Below are positions 11,557 to 22,298 of a stretch of DNA of 64,000 nt, in pieces. Made by a program: the position numbers and the translations under genes. Under the pieces are notes generated by a model. That model was not told where the DNA came from. It searched no databases and saw nothing but the letters and a program-made list of their open reading frames with translations. Within the stretch, counting starts at the first letter, position 1. Every line of letters begins with the position of its first letter. Source of the stretch: Deroplatys truncata (Eukaryota; Arthropoda; Insecta; Mantodea; Mantidae); contig CM060977.1 of the NCBI GenBank assembly GCA_030765065.1, forward strand, positions 157,738,052 to 157,802,051, in the 5' to 3' direction.

Positions 11557-11968
11557 CAGTGAAGTGTTATTTAAATCGTGTCAAGCATTAATAAAAGGAG
11601 TGAAGTAAAATTATAATCTGTGTAAGCCTACATTCTTCAGTGACACCACCTCCCTGCTAAGACATTCATGTCTCTAAAAATAAATACTGACGCAGCCGAG
11701 GCAAACATAAATATATAATATTTAAACAAACAGTCATAATTACAAAATTAATATTTTTAAACTTGGAGCAAAGGCCACCGGCGGGTACATTTGGGGTGAA
11801 GGCTACCGGAAACGTTTTACCCTACGTGCGGTTGCTACTACTTCAAGTTTGGCTCACCAAACAGTCGAAATACGATACAACCCACCATAACATAACCTTA
11901 CTTCAAATTGACGCCCAAAGCGTTGTACAAATAAAGGTGCAAATAACGTAAAGACAATATCTACTTCA
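10942..11968 (+). mobile_element. putative solo LTR, copy C1
   Basis: It begins TGAGGCAGTATTTTTAAC and ends CTACTTCA. CCAG flanks both sides (10938-10941 and 11969-11972), giving a TG...CA element with a 4-bp duplication as for Gypsy-type LTRs. The host HIN-B resumes directly after it. Internal landmarks shared with copies C2 (28558) and C3 (32441) are CCTAACCGGACGCGAGATGC, a CT/AT microsatellite, and GCAAAGGCCACCGG. No gag or pol is present. The orientation is arbitrary and the LTR class is an inference from the ends. Confidence 0.65.
11513..11556. repeat. (CT)15 (AT)7 microsatellite in LTR C1
   Basis: Fifteen CT units and then seven AT units. The same place in C2 and C3 has only five or six CT units, so the array expanded in this copy. 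Confidence 0.95.
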
Positions 11969-12610
11969 CCAGCGAGTATACAGGCTATCCTTACTAAAGC
12001 TTATTTGTGTATTTACTACATTTTAATACAGATCAACTTTTGCAGAAATTATAGATACAAAGGGAGCAGCGATAGTGAAATGTTCAAGAACTGGACGCTA
12101 TACGCTGGCCTTAAACTTCCACACTGTTTCCATGCAATCGTGAGAAACAATTGAATCTTGACAGGACTTCAAGAGAATAGCTAAGTAATGAACAATTTGC
12201 ACCATTAACAATTGATATCTCAAGCCACAAAAAAACTTATTTGAATTAAATGGTGTGTTTTAAAGGGATCTGTATTTTCTGTGTAGTACGTTTTCGCCTA
12301 TGCTAAACGTTTACCAGTTATACAAGATTATACAAAATTCCTTTAGAATGAAGAGAACTTTCCAGGCTCTTCCCAGAAAATTCAAGATGTACGTTATAGG
12401 TGTCATGTAAATAGGAATCTTTAATATATGCTATTTTAATCAACATCGTTAATCAATTTTTAGAAAAACAAAAATTTCCAAAAATGTTAGTTGTAAAGGA
12501 TAGTCTGGGAGGATTTTCTTGAAAATCGTAATGTCACATCCTTGATAGATACTGATCTTAAGTACCAAGTTTGGTACTTGTGCGACACACTCGCGTATTG
12601 TATTCCATGA
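11969..12610 (+). repeat. HIN-B, remainder after the LTR
   Basis: It continues the B copy started at 10894: GCAGAAATTATAGATACAAA, CGCTATACGCTGGCCTTAAA, then TACCAAGTTTGGTACTTG. It fades before its 3' terminus, where an antisense HIN-A begins at a TG microsatellite. Confidence 0.75.
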
Positions 12611-12616
12611 GACAAG

Positions 12617-12618
<2 letters not shown>

Positions 12619-12647
<29 letters not shown>

Positions 12648-13315
12648 AACAGCATTATTTAAAAACGAAATATAGTTAAATACCAAAATCAATATATAAG
12701 TTCAGCATCTTTCAAGGATGCAATACGAAAATTTTCAAGCAAATCCCACCCCCAAACTACACTTCACATGGAAACTTTTTTGCTGTTTTTATTGTCTCAA
12801 AAATATATTATTTTGATTAAAATATCATATGTTTAAGATATTTTCATGATAAATGAAATGTATATCTTGAATTTTCTGAGAATGTCTCCAAAAGTAATCT
12901 TCAATGTGAACGACTTTTGCATAACTGGTAAACCATAAGAGATAGACAAAATTTTACTTCACAAAAAGTGTAGATCGCGTTAAATACACAATTTATGTCA
13001 TACAGTTTTTTGTTGAGTGAACCATTTTCGAGATATTGCTTGTTATTCCCTTAAATTTTCCAAAACTTATACTTTTTGTCAAATTCGTTATTCATTTTTA
13101 CGCCCTGGATATGCAAAGAGAATGGAATACTGCACATAGCAACCAGCTCTTAAAATATTTGACTATCGCTTAAAGCCTACCAATTCCCCTTGCATCTACA
13201 AGAAAATTAGCAATAACATTAACATCTCGATTAACATGAAGCATATGGAGAATAAGCGTTTGTAAAAATAGTTTGTACAAGAGTAGAGAAAGCCATGTGA
13301 GTGCAACGCATCGGA
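12619..13315 (-). repeat. HIN subfamily A, 3' end lost at its microsatellite
   Basis: It starts in (TG)14 at 12619-12647, the element's own CA block reversed, and runs to GAGTAGAGAAAGCCATGTGA and CATCGGA at 13315. The final about 150 bp of the element are missing, so the break lies in the microsatellite. Confidence 0.8.
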
Positions 13316-13321
13316 TTTTTT

Positions 13322-13552
13322 TTTTCTCGTGGTCTTGCAAAGGGTAAGGAATTTCAAAGCCATCACATAGCGACGCGCCTTTTAAACATCTGACTGTCTT
13401 TAATGTACTGTATCATTATACTACAATGAACGCGTGAATGTGTAATGAAAGTTTATCTCGATTATAAAGAAGTAGATAGAAGAATAAGCATTTGTATGAA
13501 TACTTTGAAGAAGAGTGAGTAGAAAAAGCATGTGAATGCGACACAACAGAGA
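13322..13552 (-). repeat. HIN-B 5' half
   Basis: Follows a T-tract after the A copy. TTTATCTCGATTATAAAGAA, and AGTAGAAAAAGCATGTGAAT near the end, match the reversed B 5' part. Confidence 0.65.
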
Positions 13553-13696
13553 ATTACAAAGAGCAGTAAAAGATGACAGAAGCACAAAAAGGGAGGAACT
13601 ATAAGCGTTTATGGATGTCTGTACCGATTGTTCAGTCCAGACCTGAACTCGCCCTATAACCTCTGTGCAGTTTGGTACCAAGCATATTTAATAGCA

Positions 13697-14153
13697 GTGA
13701 CACCGAGCGAGGTCGCATTCGGGAGGTTCCCTGTTCGATCCCTGGCGACTGTCCTCTCTGACGCATGGGTTTTTCGTGGTTTTTCCGGATCGATAGGCGA
13801 ATACTGCGGTGGTTCATCTTCTACCACGACTTTCCTGCCGATTATTTTCCTTGTCATCTGTTTCAGGGTTGTAGGACCCGCCTCCGGGTGTGCACGGGCG
13901 CGTGCTCCTTCGGGCGACCTGCAAAGGTTATGGGCTTGTATGTGGGCCCGGGCGGTGTCGGATGTGTTCGAACCGGAAACGTTAGGAACCCTGTCAGTGC
14001 TTCCGCCTGTCTGCATCCGGATCTAGTTGTCCTTTGTGTCTCTCCCTTCATCTGTCTCTCCCGGTAGAAGCAAAAAGGGCTGTCGTGGTCTACTTGAGGT
14101 GCTGCGCCCGGGTTTCGGGGACCCCTCCGTTGGTTCTATCTTTACCTAATATC
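13697..14153 (+). mobile_element. tRNA-derived SINE family D, copy D1
   Basis: The head CGCATTCGGGAGGTTCCCTG joins TTCGATCCCTGGCGAC, a tRNA-like T-arm with box B. Box A appears deleted. The long GC-rich body (TTTTTCGTGGTTTTTCCGGA, CATCTGTTTCAGGGTTGTAG) is shared with copies at 29910, 40718 and 61492. AATAGCA flanks it at 13690-13696 and 14154-14160, a plausible 7-bp duplication. Overlapping open frames of 100-132 codons on both strands are products of its GC content. Confidence 0.75.
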
Positions 14154-14497
14154 AATAGCATTGGTAAGAGAATCTGAGTAAGTCGTTTAAAATGTTTACC
14201 CATGTATCCAACAACTGATGTTTATGTGTGTGTTGAGTAAAAGACACGTTCTGTTACTAAAATATTAGTAACACGTTCATGCGTCATCCACTGACCAACA
14301 TGCGAATAATGCCAACTAAACTAAACGAAAGCGTGACGAAATATAACAGAGCAACCGAAGTAACACTAAGCTTATTACTTAAGAAATGGAAAACAGTGGG
14401 AATAGTGGAATGATTTTTCGTATAAGAATGCCAGAATGTTTCTAAACCAAATGCTGAATAACCAAAATGTTTAAAGCGTACTGCTACACTGAAGAGT
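14154..14497. other. unassigned spacer
   Basis: No gene or shared repeat seen between SINE D1 and Tc1 copy T2. Confidence 0.4.
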
Positions 14498-14499
14498 TA

Positions 14500-15744
14500 C
14501 ACTATGTGATCAAAAGTATCCGGACATCCCCACAACACCGTTTTTCATCTTAGGTGCATTATGCTGCCACCTACTGCCTGCTCTCATTATCCGCAACCTC
14601 AGTAATCATTAGACATCGTAAAACAGCAGAATGGGACGCTCCGTGGAACTCACGGACTTCGAACGTGGTCAGGTGATTGTGTGTCACTTGTGTCAGAAGT
14701 CTGTACGCGAGATTTCCACATTCCTAAACATCCCTAGGTCCACTGTTTCTGATGCGATAGTGAAGTGGAAACGTGAAGGGATATTTACAGCACAAAAGCG
14801 TACAGACCTACCTCGTCTGTTGACTGACAGAGATCGCCGACATTTGAAGAGAGTCGTAAAGAGTAATAGGCAGACATCTATCCAGACCATCACATAGGAA
14901 TTCTAAACTGCATCAGGACCCACTCCAAGTACTATGACAGTTAGGCTGAGGTGAGAAACCTTGCATTCCATGGTCGAGCGGCTGCTCATAAGCCACACAT
15001 CACGAAGCAAAGTGCCAAACGACGCCTCGCTTGGTGTAAGGAGCGTGAACATTACACGATTGAACAGTGGCAAAACGCTGTGTGGAGTGACGAATCACAG
15101 TATACAATGTGGCGACCCGATGGCAGGGTGTCGGTATGGCGAATGCCCGGTGAACGTCATCTGCCAGCGTGTGTAGTGCCAATAGTGAAATTCGGATGTG
15201 GTGGTGGTGTTATGGTGTGGTCGTGTTTTTCCTGGAGGGGGCTTGCACCCCTTGTTGTTTTGCGTGGCACGATCACAGCGCAGACCTATATTAATACTTT
15301 AAGCACCCTCTTGCTTCCCACTGTTGAACAATTCGGGGATGGCGATTGCATCTTTCAACATGATCGAGCACCTGTTCATACTACACGGGCTGTGGCGGAG
15401 TGGTTACACGACAATAACATCCCTGTAATGGACTATCCTGCACAGAGTTCTGACTTGAATCCTATAGAATACCTTCGGGATGTTTTGGAACACCGACTTC
15501 GTGCCAGGCCTCACCGCCCTACATCGATACCTCTCCTCAGTTCCGCACTCCGTGAAGAATGGGCTGCCATTCCCCCAAGAAACCTTCCAGCACCTGATTG
15601 AAAGTATGCCTGCGAGAGTGAATGCTGTCATCAAGGCTAAGGGTGGGCCAACACCATATTGACTTCCAGCATTACCGATGGAGGGCGCCACGAACTTGTA
15701 CGTCATTTTCAGCCAGGTGTCTGGATACTTTTGATCACGTAGTG
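14500..15744 (+). mobile_element. Tc1-like transposon, copy T2
   Basis: It begins CACTATGTGATCAAAAGTAT and ends, reversed, CACTACGTGATCAAAAGTAT. TA duplicates lie at 14498-14499 and 15745-15746. At 1,245 bp it is complete in length. It is the best preserved of the three Tc1 copies in the catalytic half. Confidence 0.92.
14631..15662 (+). pseudogene. Tc1 transposase (DD34E), two breaks
   Basis: The start MGRSVELTDFERGQVI is 131 bp inside the left end. A stop at 14895-14897 follows SNRQTSIQTIT, and frame is lost over 14898-14950. The long second segment keeps all three catalytic residues in one frame: Asp in AVWSDESQYTMW, Asp in IFQHDRAPVHTTRAV and Glu in SSDLNPIEYLRD, with DD34E spacing. An extra C in the CCCCC run near 15573 shifts the end, and the true tail (AVIKAKGGPTPY, stop at 15660) is in another frame. 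The GRPR linker reads DLPR here, unlike T1. It is inactive. Confidence 0.9.
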
Positions 15745-15746
15745 TA

Positions 15747-16377
15747 CGTAAAGTGAATTACTGATATCGTACTCCCGCTGACAGAGTAACCAAGGTTTAT
15801 TGTTAATATAGTCAGAGGTGTCAAAATATTGAATATTTAAACCAATCCACATTACAGACGTGACCCAGAAGCTTGAGAGCAAGTTGACGGACCCGAAAGC
15901 AGACGAAGGGGAAAGGCGTATTCTGACGAAATGTTTCCTTCCTTCTTCACGTCCCTTTCACTTCGTAATTAGCAACAGCATGAGGAGCGAATCTCCTGCA
16001 GGGCTATATATCAGTTGCGCGTGATCATCACCCAGTAATATAATTATCTGCGATTATTAATTTGTGTTTAGCGATCCTCTTGCAAAATACTTTTCGTCAC
16101 AAGTAAACGATTCATTATAACCAGACTGGTGATACGGCATAATTTAGCAACCAATGTAGAGGTAGCCTTACTATAGAGCTTCGTAAACAGAGTACTGTTG
16201 ATGTAAACACCGATGTGCTGCCTTTTTAACTACTTAAACAGTACAGTCTAGTGATGGTAGAAAATGAAGTAGGACACACACATCGTAATTAGAGACTGAA
16301 GTATTGTATTAGCGGATTATACACGGCCTCACAGGTAAACAACCCTCCAATGCGCCACTTCTCTCTTAAGTTACCCC
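15747..16377. other. unassigned stretch
   Basis: No gene, no family shared with the window. Confidence 0.4.
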
Positions 16378-16378
16378 G

Positions 16379-16391
16379 GATGATGATGATG

Positions 16392-16459
<68 letters not shown>

Positions 16460-16460
16460 T
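16379..16460. repeat. (GAT)n(AAT)n microsatellite
   Basis: A GAT run passing into a long AAT run, about 80 bp in all. Confidence 0.95.
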
Positions 16461-17396
16461 ATAATATTTGCAACTTGGGGCTCGAAATTACTCAGTGGCT
16501 AAAAATGCACAAGGCCGGTTTCCCTTACGACTTTATTGCTCTGCTGTTCAACCCTACCCCTTCTACCCTCTACCTCGCTTCCTTGTGTTTGTTGGTCCAG
16601 TAGCCTCCTCAATCTAGTTGTGCAGAAGACGTTTTTCTTTTCAGCCACCTCCAGATTATGACTCCGGGATTGAGGAACAGGGTGCGAATCATTGTGGAAG
16701 TCATGCCTAAGATTACCCATCTTATAAAACAAAAGTCTATGGCTCGGCAAAGGTATTTCTTTCTGTAGAAATACTTTTGTACGGCTTCTTTCTTATCACA
16801 GAATACTAATAACCTTCTAAAAACTAAATAGGTATACTTCTTCACTCCGTAGAACGTCCTGGGGAAGTATGTAGCATAGGGTAAACGCAGGGACGACCAC
16901 GACCTGACTAACGATGTCATGAATCTATCTAATAGCTACATTAAAAATACACATCTTGCATTTAACGTTGTGTACACACGAACATATATTTTCTAAGAGA
17001 TGCATAAGTCTTGTTGAATGTTGATATACCGGAATCCGAGCTGAGCCGAGCCGAGCCGAGGTCTGTACTTCGTCAAGGGGTGATTAGGCCAAACGCACTG
17101 CAACCGACTTTATCGGTTTCGAAAATTACAAGCCTACTGAATAGTAGGGATAGGAATTCTATATTCTAATGTTTCTGTAAATACTTATGCATTTATGTAT
17201 TGAAAACTTCCTTAATATGTACATAAATATGGCAATAGAAATAGTATTAACACAAACTACTGGCATAAAATAAAAATATACGGCAATGTTATGTTAACTT
17301 TCCGTGAATAAAACTATTGTGGTAGTATGAATTGTTTAACTCTTCAAACTTATCTTCAATATTTAAAAGCCTACACTAAAACAAGGCCTTCATATA
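16461..17396. other. unassigned stretch with a short GAGCC repeat
   Basis: Nothing recognised apart from a four-unit GAGC(C/T) run at about 17037-17060. Minus-strand open frames of 83 and 103 codons at 16499-16920 overlap each other in different frames and show no motif. Confidence 0.4.
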
Positions 17397-17398
17397 TA

Positions 17399-18696
17399 GG
17401 CTCTTTCAACCAGAGTGTCCTATCTTTGAACTTAAATAAAACACGTTCTATAAATGATAGAGCTTTATTTTTTCTTTATTTTGGAACATAATTAATGCAA
17501 TTACGTGTGGAAGAGAACATCAGTTAAGTGACCGTCGCGACTTCGTTGGGTTGCGCGTATACGGTTGACCCAATTTTCAATGACAGAAGAACGTAAATTA
17601 GGTCTAACTTCACGAATAACACGCGTGATGTTATTCATAAGATCATTTACTGTTTCTGGCTTGTTGACATAAACTCGAGATTTAACACAACCCCACAAGA
17701 AGAAATCCAACGGCGTTAAATTACATGACCTCTGGGGCCAGTTAACATCATCACCACCACGGGGAATGATGAAACCTTTGAACTTCTCCGTCAAAAAATC
17801 GACTGTTTCGAGAGCAGTATGACATGTGGCACCATCTTTTTGGAACCAGATGTTTCCGAGATCCATACCATCCAATTGAGGTAAAAAATAGTACCTTATA
17901 AGAGCCCGGTATCTTTCTCCATTGACAGTTATAGCTTCTCCAACTTCATCTTGGAAAAAATATGGACCAATGATTCCACCATACTAAAATCCACACCACA
18001 CAGTAACCTTTTGGGGATGAATTGGTCGTTCTTGAATCTGCATTGGATTGCGATTGCTCCAATAACGGAAATTTCTTTTGTTAACACAACCATCCATTCA
18101 AAAGTGGGCTTCGTCGCTGAAGATGATTTTTCGACAAAAGTCCGAGTCAGCTTCCAATTGCTCCATAGCCCAGTCGGCGAATACACAGCGCAGCCTATAG
18201 TCATTGGGCTTTAGTTCTTGAGTTAACACCATTTTGTAAGCGTGAAACTTCAAGTCCAGATGCAGAATTCTCCAAGTTGTGGACGGCGCAAGCCCCAAAT
18301 CTTGCGCTCGACGAGCAATTGATTTGTTTCCGTTCTCGCGTACACTCTCACGAACGGCGCCTATGTTTTCGTGGAGCGCTTACGTCGATTACGTACAGGC
18401 GTTCTTTGATCGCTGACAGAACCACTTCTTTCAAATTTATCGATCAAATGCCGAATCTTTCTCTCGCAGGGACCAATATGCACACCGTAAACTTCACACA
18501 ATACACGGAAGGTTTGGCGAACAGATGATCCATTTTCATAATACATTTTCACAATTTCTACGCGTTGCTGAATGCTGTAACGTTCCATAGCTATTTTTCA
18601 ATAACAACTGTAACCACATGAAAAAATGACTGCTGTAACTCAATAACAACGGCAGCTATCACATGTTAAAGATAGGACACTCTTGTTGAAAGATCC
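17399..18696 (-). mobile_element. IS630-Tc1-mariner element with DD41D-like spacing
   Basis: The left end GGCTCTTTCAACCAGAGTGT and the right end, reversed, GGATCTTTCAACAAGAGTGT form inverted repeats of about 30 bp that include TCCTATCTTT. TA duplicates lie at 17397-17398 and 18697-18698. It is 1,298 bp with a single decayed transposase on the minus strand. It is unlike the Tc1 and mariner copies here and occurs once in the window. Confidence 0.9.
17501..18588 (-). pseudogene. transposase with DUF4817-like HTH and wide DDD spacing
   Basis: The N-terminus MERYSIQQRVEIVKMYYENG is the HTH domain often catalogued as DUF4817, followed by CERKIRHLIDKFERSGSVSD. After a shift near 18360-18300 comes STTWRILHLDLKFHAYKM, and then the first Asp in IIFSDEAHF. 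After another shift around 18098 the last segment holds the second Asp in IWFQKDGATCHTALET and the third in CNLTPLDFFLWGCVKSRVY. Counting gives 42 residues between the second and third Asp, against 34 in mariner, close to the DD41D group. The C-terminus ends at DGHLTDVLFHT. Two or more frameshifts make it inactive. Confidence 0.85.
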
Positions 18697-18698
18697 TA

Positions 18699-19495
18699 TA
18701 AAAGCTAAAGTCAAATATAGCAAAAGGAAGTATGAAATAGGCGCTTCTTTGCTATATTGTGAAAACCTTAGAAGGTTTATTTGACCCATGCAAGCCAAGA
18801 AACGGAGTGCAAAACATTTTTCAGATCAAATGCAACATATACTAGGAAGCTAATGAATACACTGTTGTCTGTTGGAGAGAATATATCTATAGGAGTTTCG
18901 ATGTGAAACTGTGACACAAAAAAAGATAACTAATGGTTAAAAATACCGTAAAACTGACATGCACAAAAAGAAAGAACAATGATGATGAACAATAGGCCTT
19001 CGTAACAGTGAACAAAATGTAGTTGTCATGATTGATTTGTCCTTGCATGACAGATCTGAGTGGTACTTCCTTTCAGCCTCACTTCCTCTCAACGTCAGTT
19101 TTAACTTAATTTCGAAGCTTTGTTTCTCTCTCCTTCTGTGGTGCATTTATTCATTCTATTAAATCAACCATTGTTTACTATGATACTCATATTCCCTTTC
19201 TCAACAGCTGTTTTAAAGTCCACTGTTTTATACCCTTGTTTTTCACTATCGCCATTATGTGCATCAGCAATTTTCAGTTTTCATCTGTACACTTTTCTTT
19301 CGTCTGTTTTTCAAGCAGTGGGAAGAGTTTAATTTTTAAAGCTATATGCTTTGCTATTTTCGCAGTCATTTTGCTATCTGCTTATTGGAATTTTGTTGCA
19401 ATATTTATAACGGAGTAAAAGGATAGCTTTAACTAACATGTTCTTAAGCCAAGTATCATCACCATCGTCATCACAATAATTTAATTTAGTAATTA
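18699..19495. other. unassigned stretch
   Basis: No gene or shared repeat recognised. Confidence 0.4.
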
Positions 19496-19504
19496 TTAAT
19501 TATT

Positions 19505-19690
19505 ATTATTTCGTGTGAAGTTACTAGTCTCCCATCGGACGGCTTCCCGGGTGACGGATAGGAGAACGCCCACCAGATATGCCGGGTACCGGGGAAATAA
19601 AATACTCGGAGCGGACCAAAACTTAACATCTAGTGCCCTGTAGAGAGATATTGGGTTAATTATCACTAGTCTGCATGATATTGAATGACT
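19505..19690. repeat. GC-rich block, possibly LINE leader
   Basis: ACGGCTTCCCGGGTGACGGA and GCCGGGTACCGGGGAAATAA stand out from the AT-rich flanks. The wording resembles the 5' region of some insect LINEs as I remember it, and LINE remnants lie 1 kb downstream. Class not proven. Confidence 0.3.
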
Positions 19691-19774
19691 GAAAACTAAT
19701 AAGTGATTCTGACTCACGTTTTTATGCTGATTTCAGAACTGCTTTTATTTTTTTTTCTATCACGTACAGATTTT

Positions 19775-20358
19775 TCACTTCAAAAATATAGAGATATAAA
19801 GATATTGCTTCCGCCACACATAAAATTGGGCTTGATGAAGAAATTTGTAAGGGCTGTACCACACGATGGACCCTGCTTCAAGTACCTTTCCAAGAAATTT
19901 CCCTTCATTACACAAGACAAATTAAAGGCCGGAATATTTGTTAGTCCTCAAATAAAGAAATTGATGAAGGTTGAAGATTTTGAGAAAACAATGAATGAGA
20001 GAAATAGAAGCATGGTCCGCCTTCCGATAAGTTACTGAAAACTTCTTAGGCAATAGCAAAGATCCTAATTACAAGGCCACTGTCGAAACAATGTTGGAAA
20101 ATTTCAAGAAGATGGACTGTAACATGAGTGTGAAGATGCATTTTCTGCATTCACATATCGACTACTTTCCAGAAAATTCTAGGACATTATAGTGAAGAGC
20201 AGGGTGAACGTTTTCACCAAGATATTAAGGAAATGGAGAGGAGGTCCAGGGGAGATGGAATGAAACTATGATGGCTGACTACTGTTGGATGTTGAGAGGG
20301 ACAGTCACCTTCAAGGATCTGCAAGAAAGTCAAAGAAGAGAAAGTTTGAAAAAAGTTA
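19775..20358 (+). pseudogene. relic of a widespread repeated arthropod protein family, C-terminal half
   Basis: Function unknown. The segments read, in order, ILLPPHIKLGLMKKFVRAV, SQKFP-like FPFITQDKLKAGIFVSPQIK, then after a shift ENFLGNSKDPNYKATVETML and MSVKMHFLHSHIDYFPEN, then after a second shift LGHYSEEQGERFHQDIKEME, and last WNETMMADYCWMLR. I recall this string of motifs (LPPLHIKLGL, HFLHSH, GERFHQD, LADYCW) from many predicted proteins of arthropods and cnidarians that recur in multi-copy, transposon-like fashion. That is memory, not a search. Possible splice acceptors precede it (TTTCAG near 19736, ACGTACAG near 19770). At least three frame changes and one in-frame TAG make it a pseudogene. 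Confidence 0.6.
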
Positions 20359-20689
20359 AATGAAACACTCTTTTTGCTAAAATGTAGTCTAGAAATAAAT
20401 TTGGGGAGTTCTTGAGGGTATTCTTAAAATGCTTCTTGAATAAAAACCTACCTAGTGTGAAATGGTATTTGAATACTTTTCTACGCTCATTAGTAGAATT
20501 GTCAAAACATTACTTCTTATTTTGTGTAAAAACCTGACGTGATAGAAAAAACGTACGTTATTTCTGGAATCAGCATAAAAATTTGATTCAAGAACACCTA
20601 CTTTTAAGAAATCATCTGATAAAAAGTTTGAAAATGCAGACTAGTGCTATCAAAGCCTAAAGGAAGAAAGCCTTGATTGAAAATTACCG

Positions 20690-21395
20690 GGTCCTCCAGG
20701 TTGGGTGTTGATGCGACAGGCCAGCTCCCCGTTCATTGAAAAAATGTAAAAAAAAAAAAAACCAAGGAATTACAGCCGGACAGGTGATAAAACCAAATTT
20801 ATGGCCATTGGAGATGTTCATCAAGATTTGGTACTGGAATGCGAAATAGAGATAATTAAACACACAGGGAAATACAAACACCTGGGAGTAAAGATTACGC
20901 AAGATAGGAAAAAAGAAAATTAAATAAGTTCAAAGATAAACTCAGATAACTACCGTGAAAGTGTATTATGGCATAAACGGTCACAAAAAAGAACTAAAGC
21001 CGCAATTTTTAAAGAAATAGAAGTATAATAACCTGGCTACAACGCTTGGATTGTGAATTATTAGTTGAAAGGAAAATTAACGGTAAAGAAATGTATGGAT
21101 ATCTTAAAGAGAAAACAATTAGAAGTGAGATTATAAAAGAAAATATAAATGTTCATAATTCAATTTTAGAATTTATTCAACAGAAACAATTAAATGGTAT
21201 GAGCATACTTAAAGAATGGAACATGAAGAACTACCCAAAAGAATAATGTAGTGGATGCCACCAGGAAGGAGGGGAAAAGGAAGACCGCACGTGAATTCAA
21301 GGAATTAGAGGAGCAATGATAGATTGGGAAATTGAGGAAGATTTATGGCCTAATAGGTAAGAATGGAGAAAAGTGTTAAGAGGATGTTAAAAACT
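20690..21395 (+). pseudogene. non-LTR retrotransposon (LINE) fragment, 3' part of ORF2
   Basis: LINE reverse transcriptases copy their own RNA into the genome. AAATTTATGGCCATTGGAG and the following codons give TKFMAIG, then HTGKYKHLGVKITQD, a usual post-palm segment of such RTs. Further on, WMPPGRRGKGRPHV and WEIEEDLWPNR match the C-terminal tail of endonuclease-type LINEs. The parts lie in different frames with many stops. Upstream, GGTCCTCCAGGTTGGGTGTT and an A-run look like a leader remnant, so a large internal part is deleted. Confidence 0.65.
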
Positions 21396-21424
21396 GTAAA
21401 TAAATGTTTATTATGATTTTTTTT

Positions 21425-21857
21425 AAACGGCCTGTGAATTCCTCTTCGTGCCGACAGACTTTTGTATAACTGGTAAACAGTGAGAGTAGACTGCTACGCC
21501 AAACAATGTAGTATTGTAAAAGCACACAATTTATGTGAAATAAAATTTGTTATGGTGTTAAACACTTCCGAGATGTTTTTGTTATTGCACCTATACGTTT
21601 TTGAAGCGATAAGTCGCGATTCATTTTTTCTCATTGCCATACGAATGAACATGGAATTTCAAAATCATTATATAATGATGCGCTTTTTAAAAATTTGACT
21701 ATCGCTTTAGTCTCCTCCATTCTTCTTGTACCTATTAACAAAATGTGTAATGAAATTTTTTTCTCGATTAACAAGAAGTATATAGAGGAATAATCTTTTG
21801 TAAGAATAGTTTGTAGAAGAACGAGTAGAAAATTTATGTGAGTTCAGCACAAGATTT
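21425..21857 (-). repeat. HIN fragment, 5' half
   Basis: GCCTGTGAATTCCTCTTCGT through TTTGACTATCGCTTTAGTC and CTCGATTAACAAGAAGTATA to CACAAGA match HIN-B reversed. The 3' half of the element is missing. Confidence 0.65.
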
Positions 21858-22190
21858 TTTCCGTGGATGCCAATGCAGTGGATTCGTTTCCGACTATGCT
21901 TTCGAGGGTCCGAGGTTTGATTCCCGGCTCTGGGGTGGCTATTTTAACTCGGCCTTTCCACGTCTTTTCCTCTTGCTCATGTGGAATATCGCCTAGGCCC
22001 AACGTGGTTCGGAGTCCACGGTAAAGGCTGTAGGTCCTCTCATTTCATCGCTAACCTCATCACCGTGACATCGCAGGTAATGGACTCCGCCCTCGGGGTG
22101 CCTACACCTCAGAAATGGATCCAGTCAATGAAGTAACCCTCGAAGGGCATAGGCCATATATGGGGAGCATTAGAGACGACAATGATGAGA
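21858..22190 (+). mobile_element. tRNA-derived SINE-like repeat
   Basis: GGTCCGAGGTTTGATTCCCG contains a box B (GGTTTGATTCC) about 50 bp into the unit. The body is GC-rich (GGCCCAACGTGGTTCGGAGT, GCCCTCGGGGTGCC). A convincing box A was not found, and the unit occurs once here. It abuts the 5' end of a HIN copy. Confidence 0.5.
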
Positions 22191-22298
22191 TTTTTTTCAT
22201 TATTGTTAACGAGATTCTTACAGCAGGACACCTGTTTATACAAAGTATGTCCTAAAATCATCGTCCAACTCTTCCGACAACCACAAGAAATAAAAAAA

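Noticed and set aside
11136..11632. TGTAGG...CCTACA as alternative LTR limits inside copy C1
   Set aside because: Sequence outside these limits is equally conserved in C2 and C3, and the TGAGGCAG...TTCA limits have target duplications.
13628..14067. Overlapping open frames of 132, 120 and 100 codons on both strands
   Set aside because: They coincide with SINE D1. The body is GC-rich, which lowers stop frequency, and the other D copies break these frames.
16499..16920. Minus-strand frames of 83 and 103 codons
   Set aside because: Overlapping in different frames, no motif, no start context, no neighbour.
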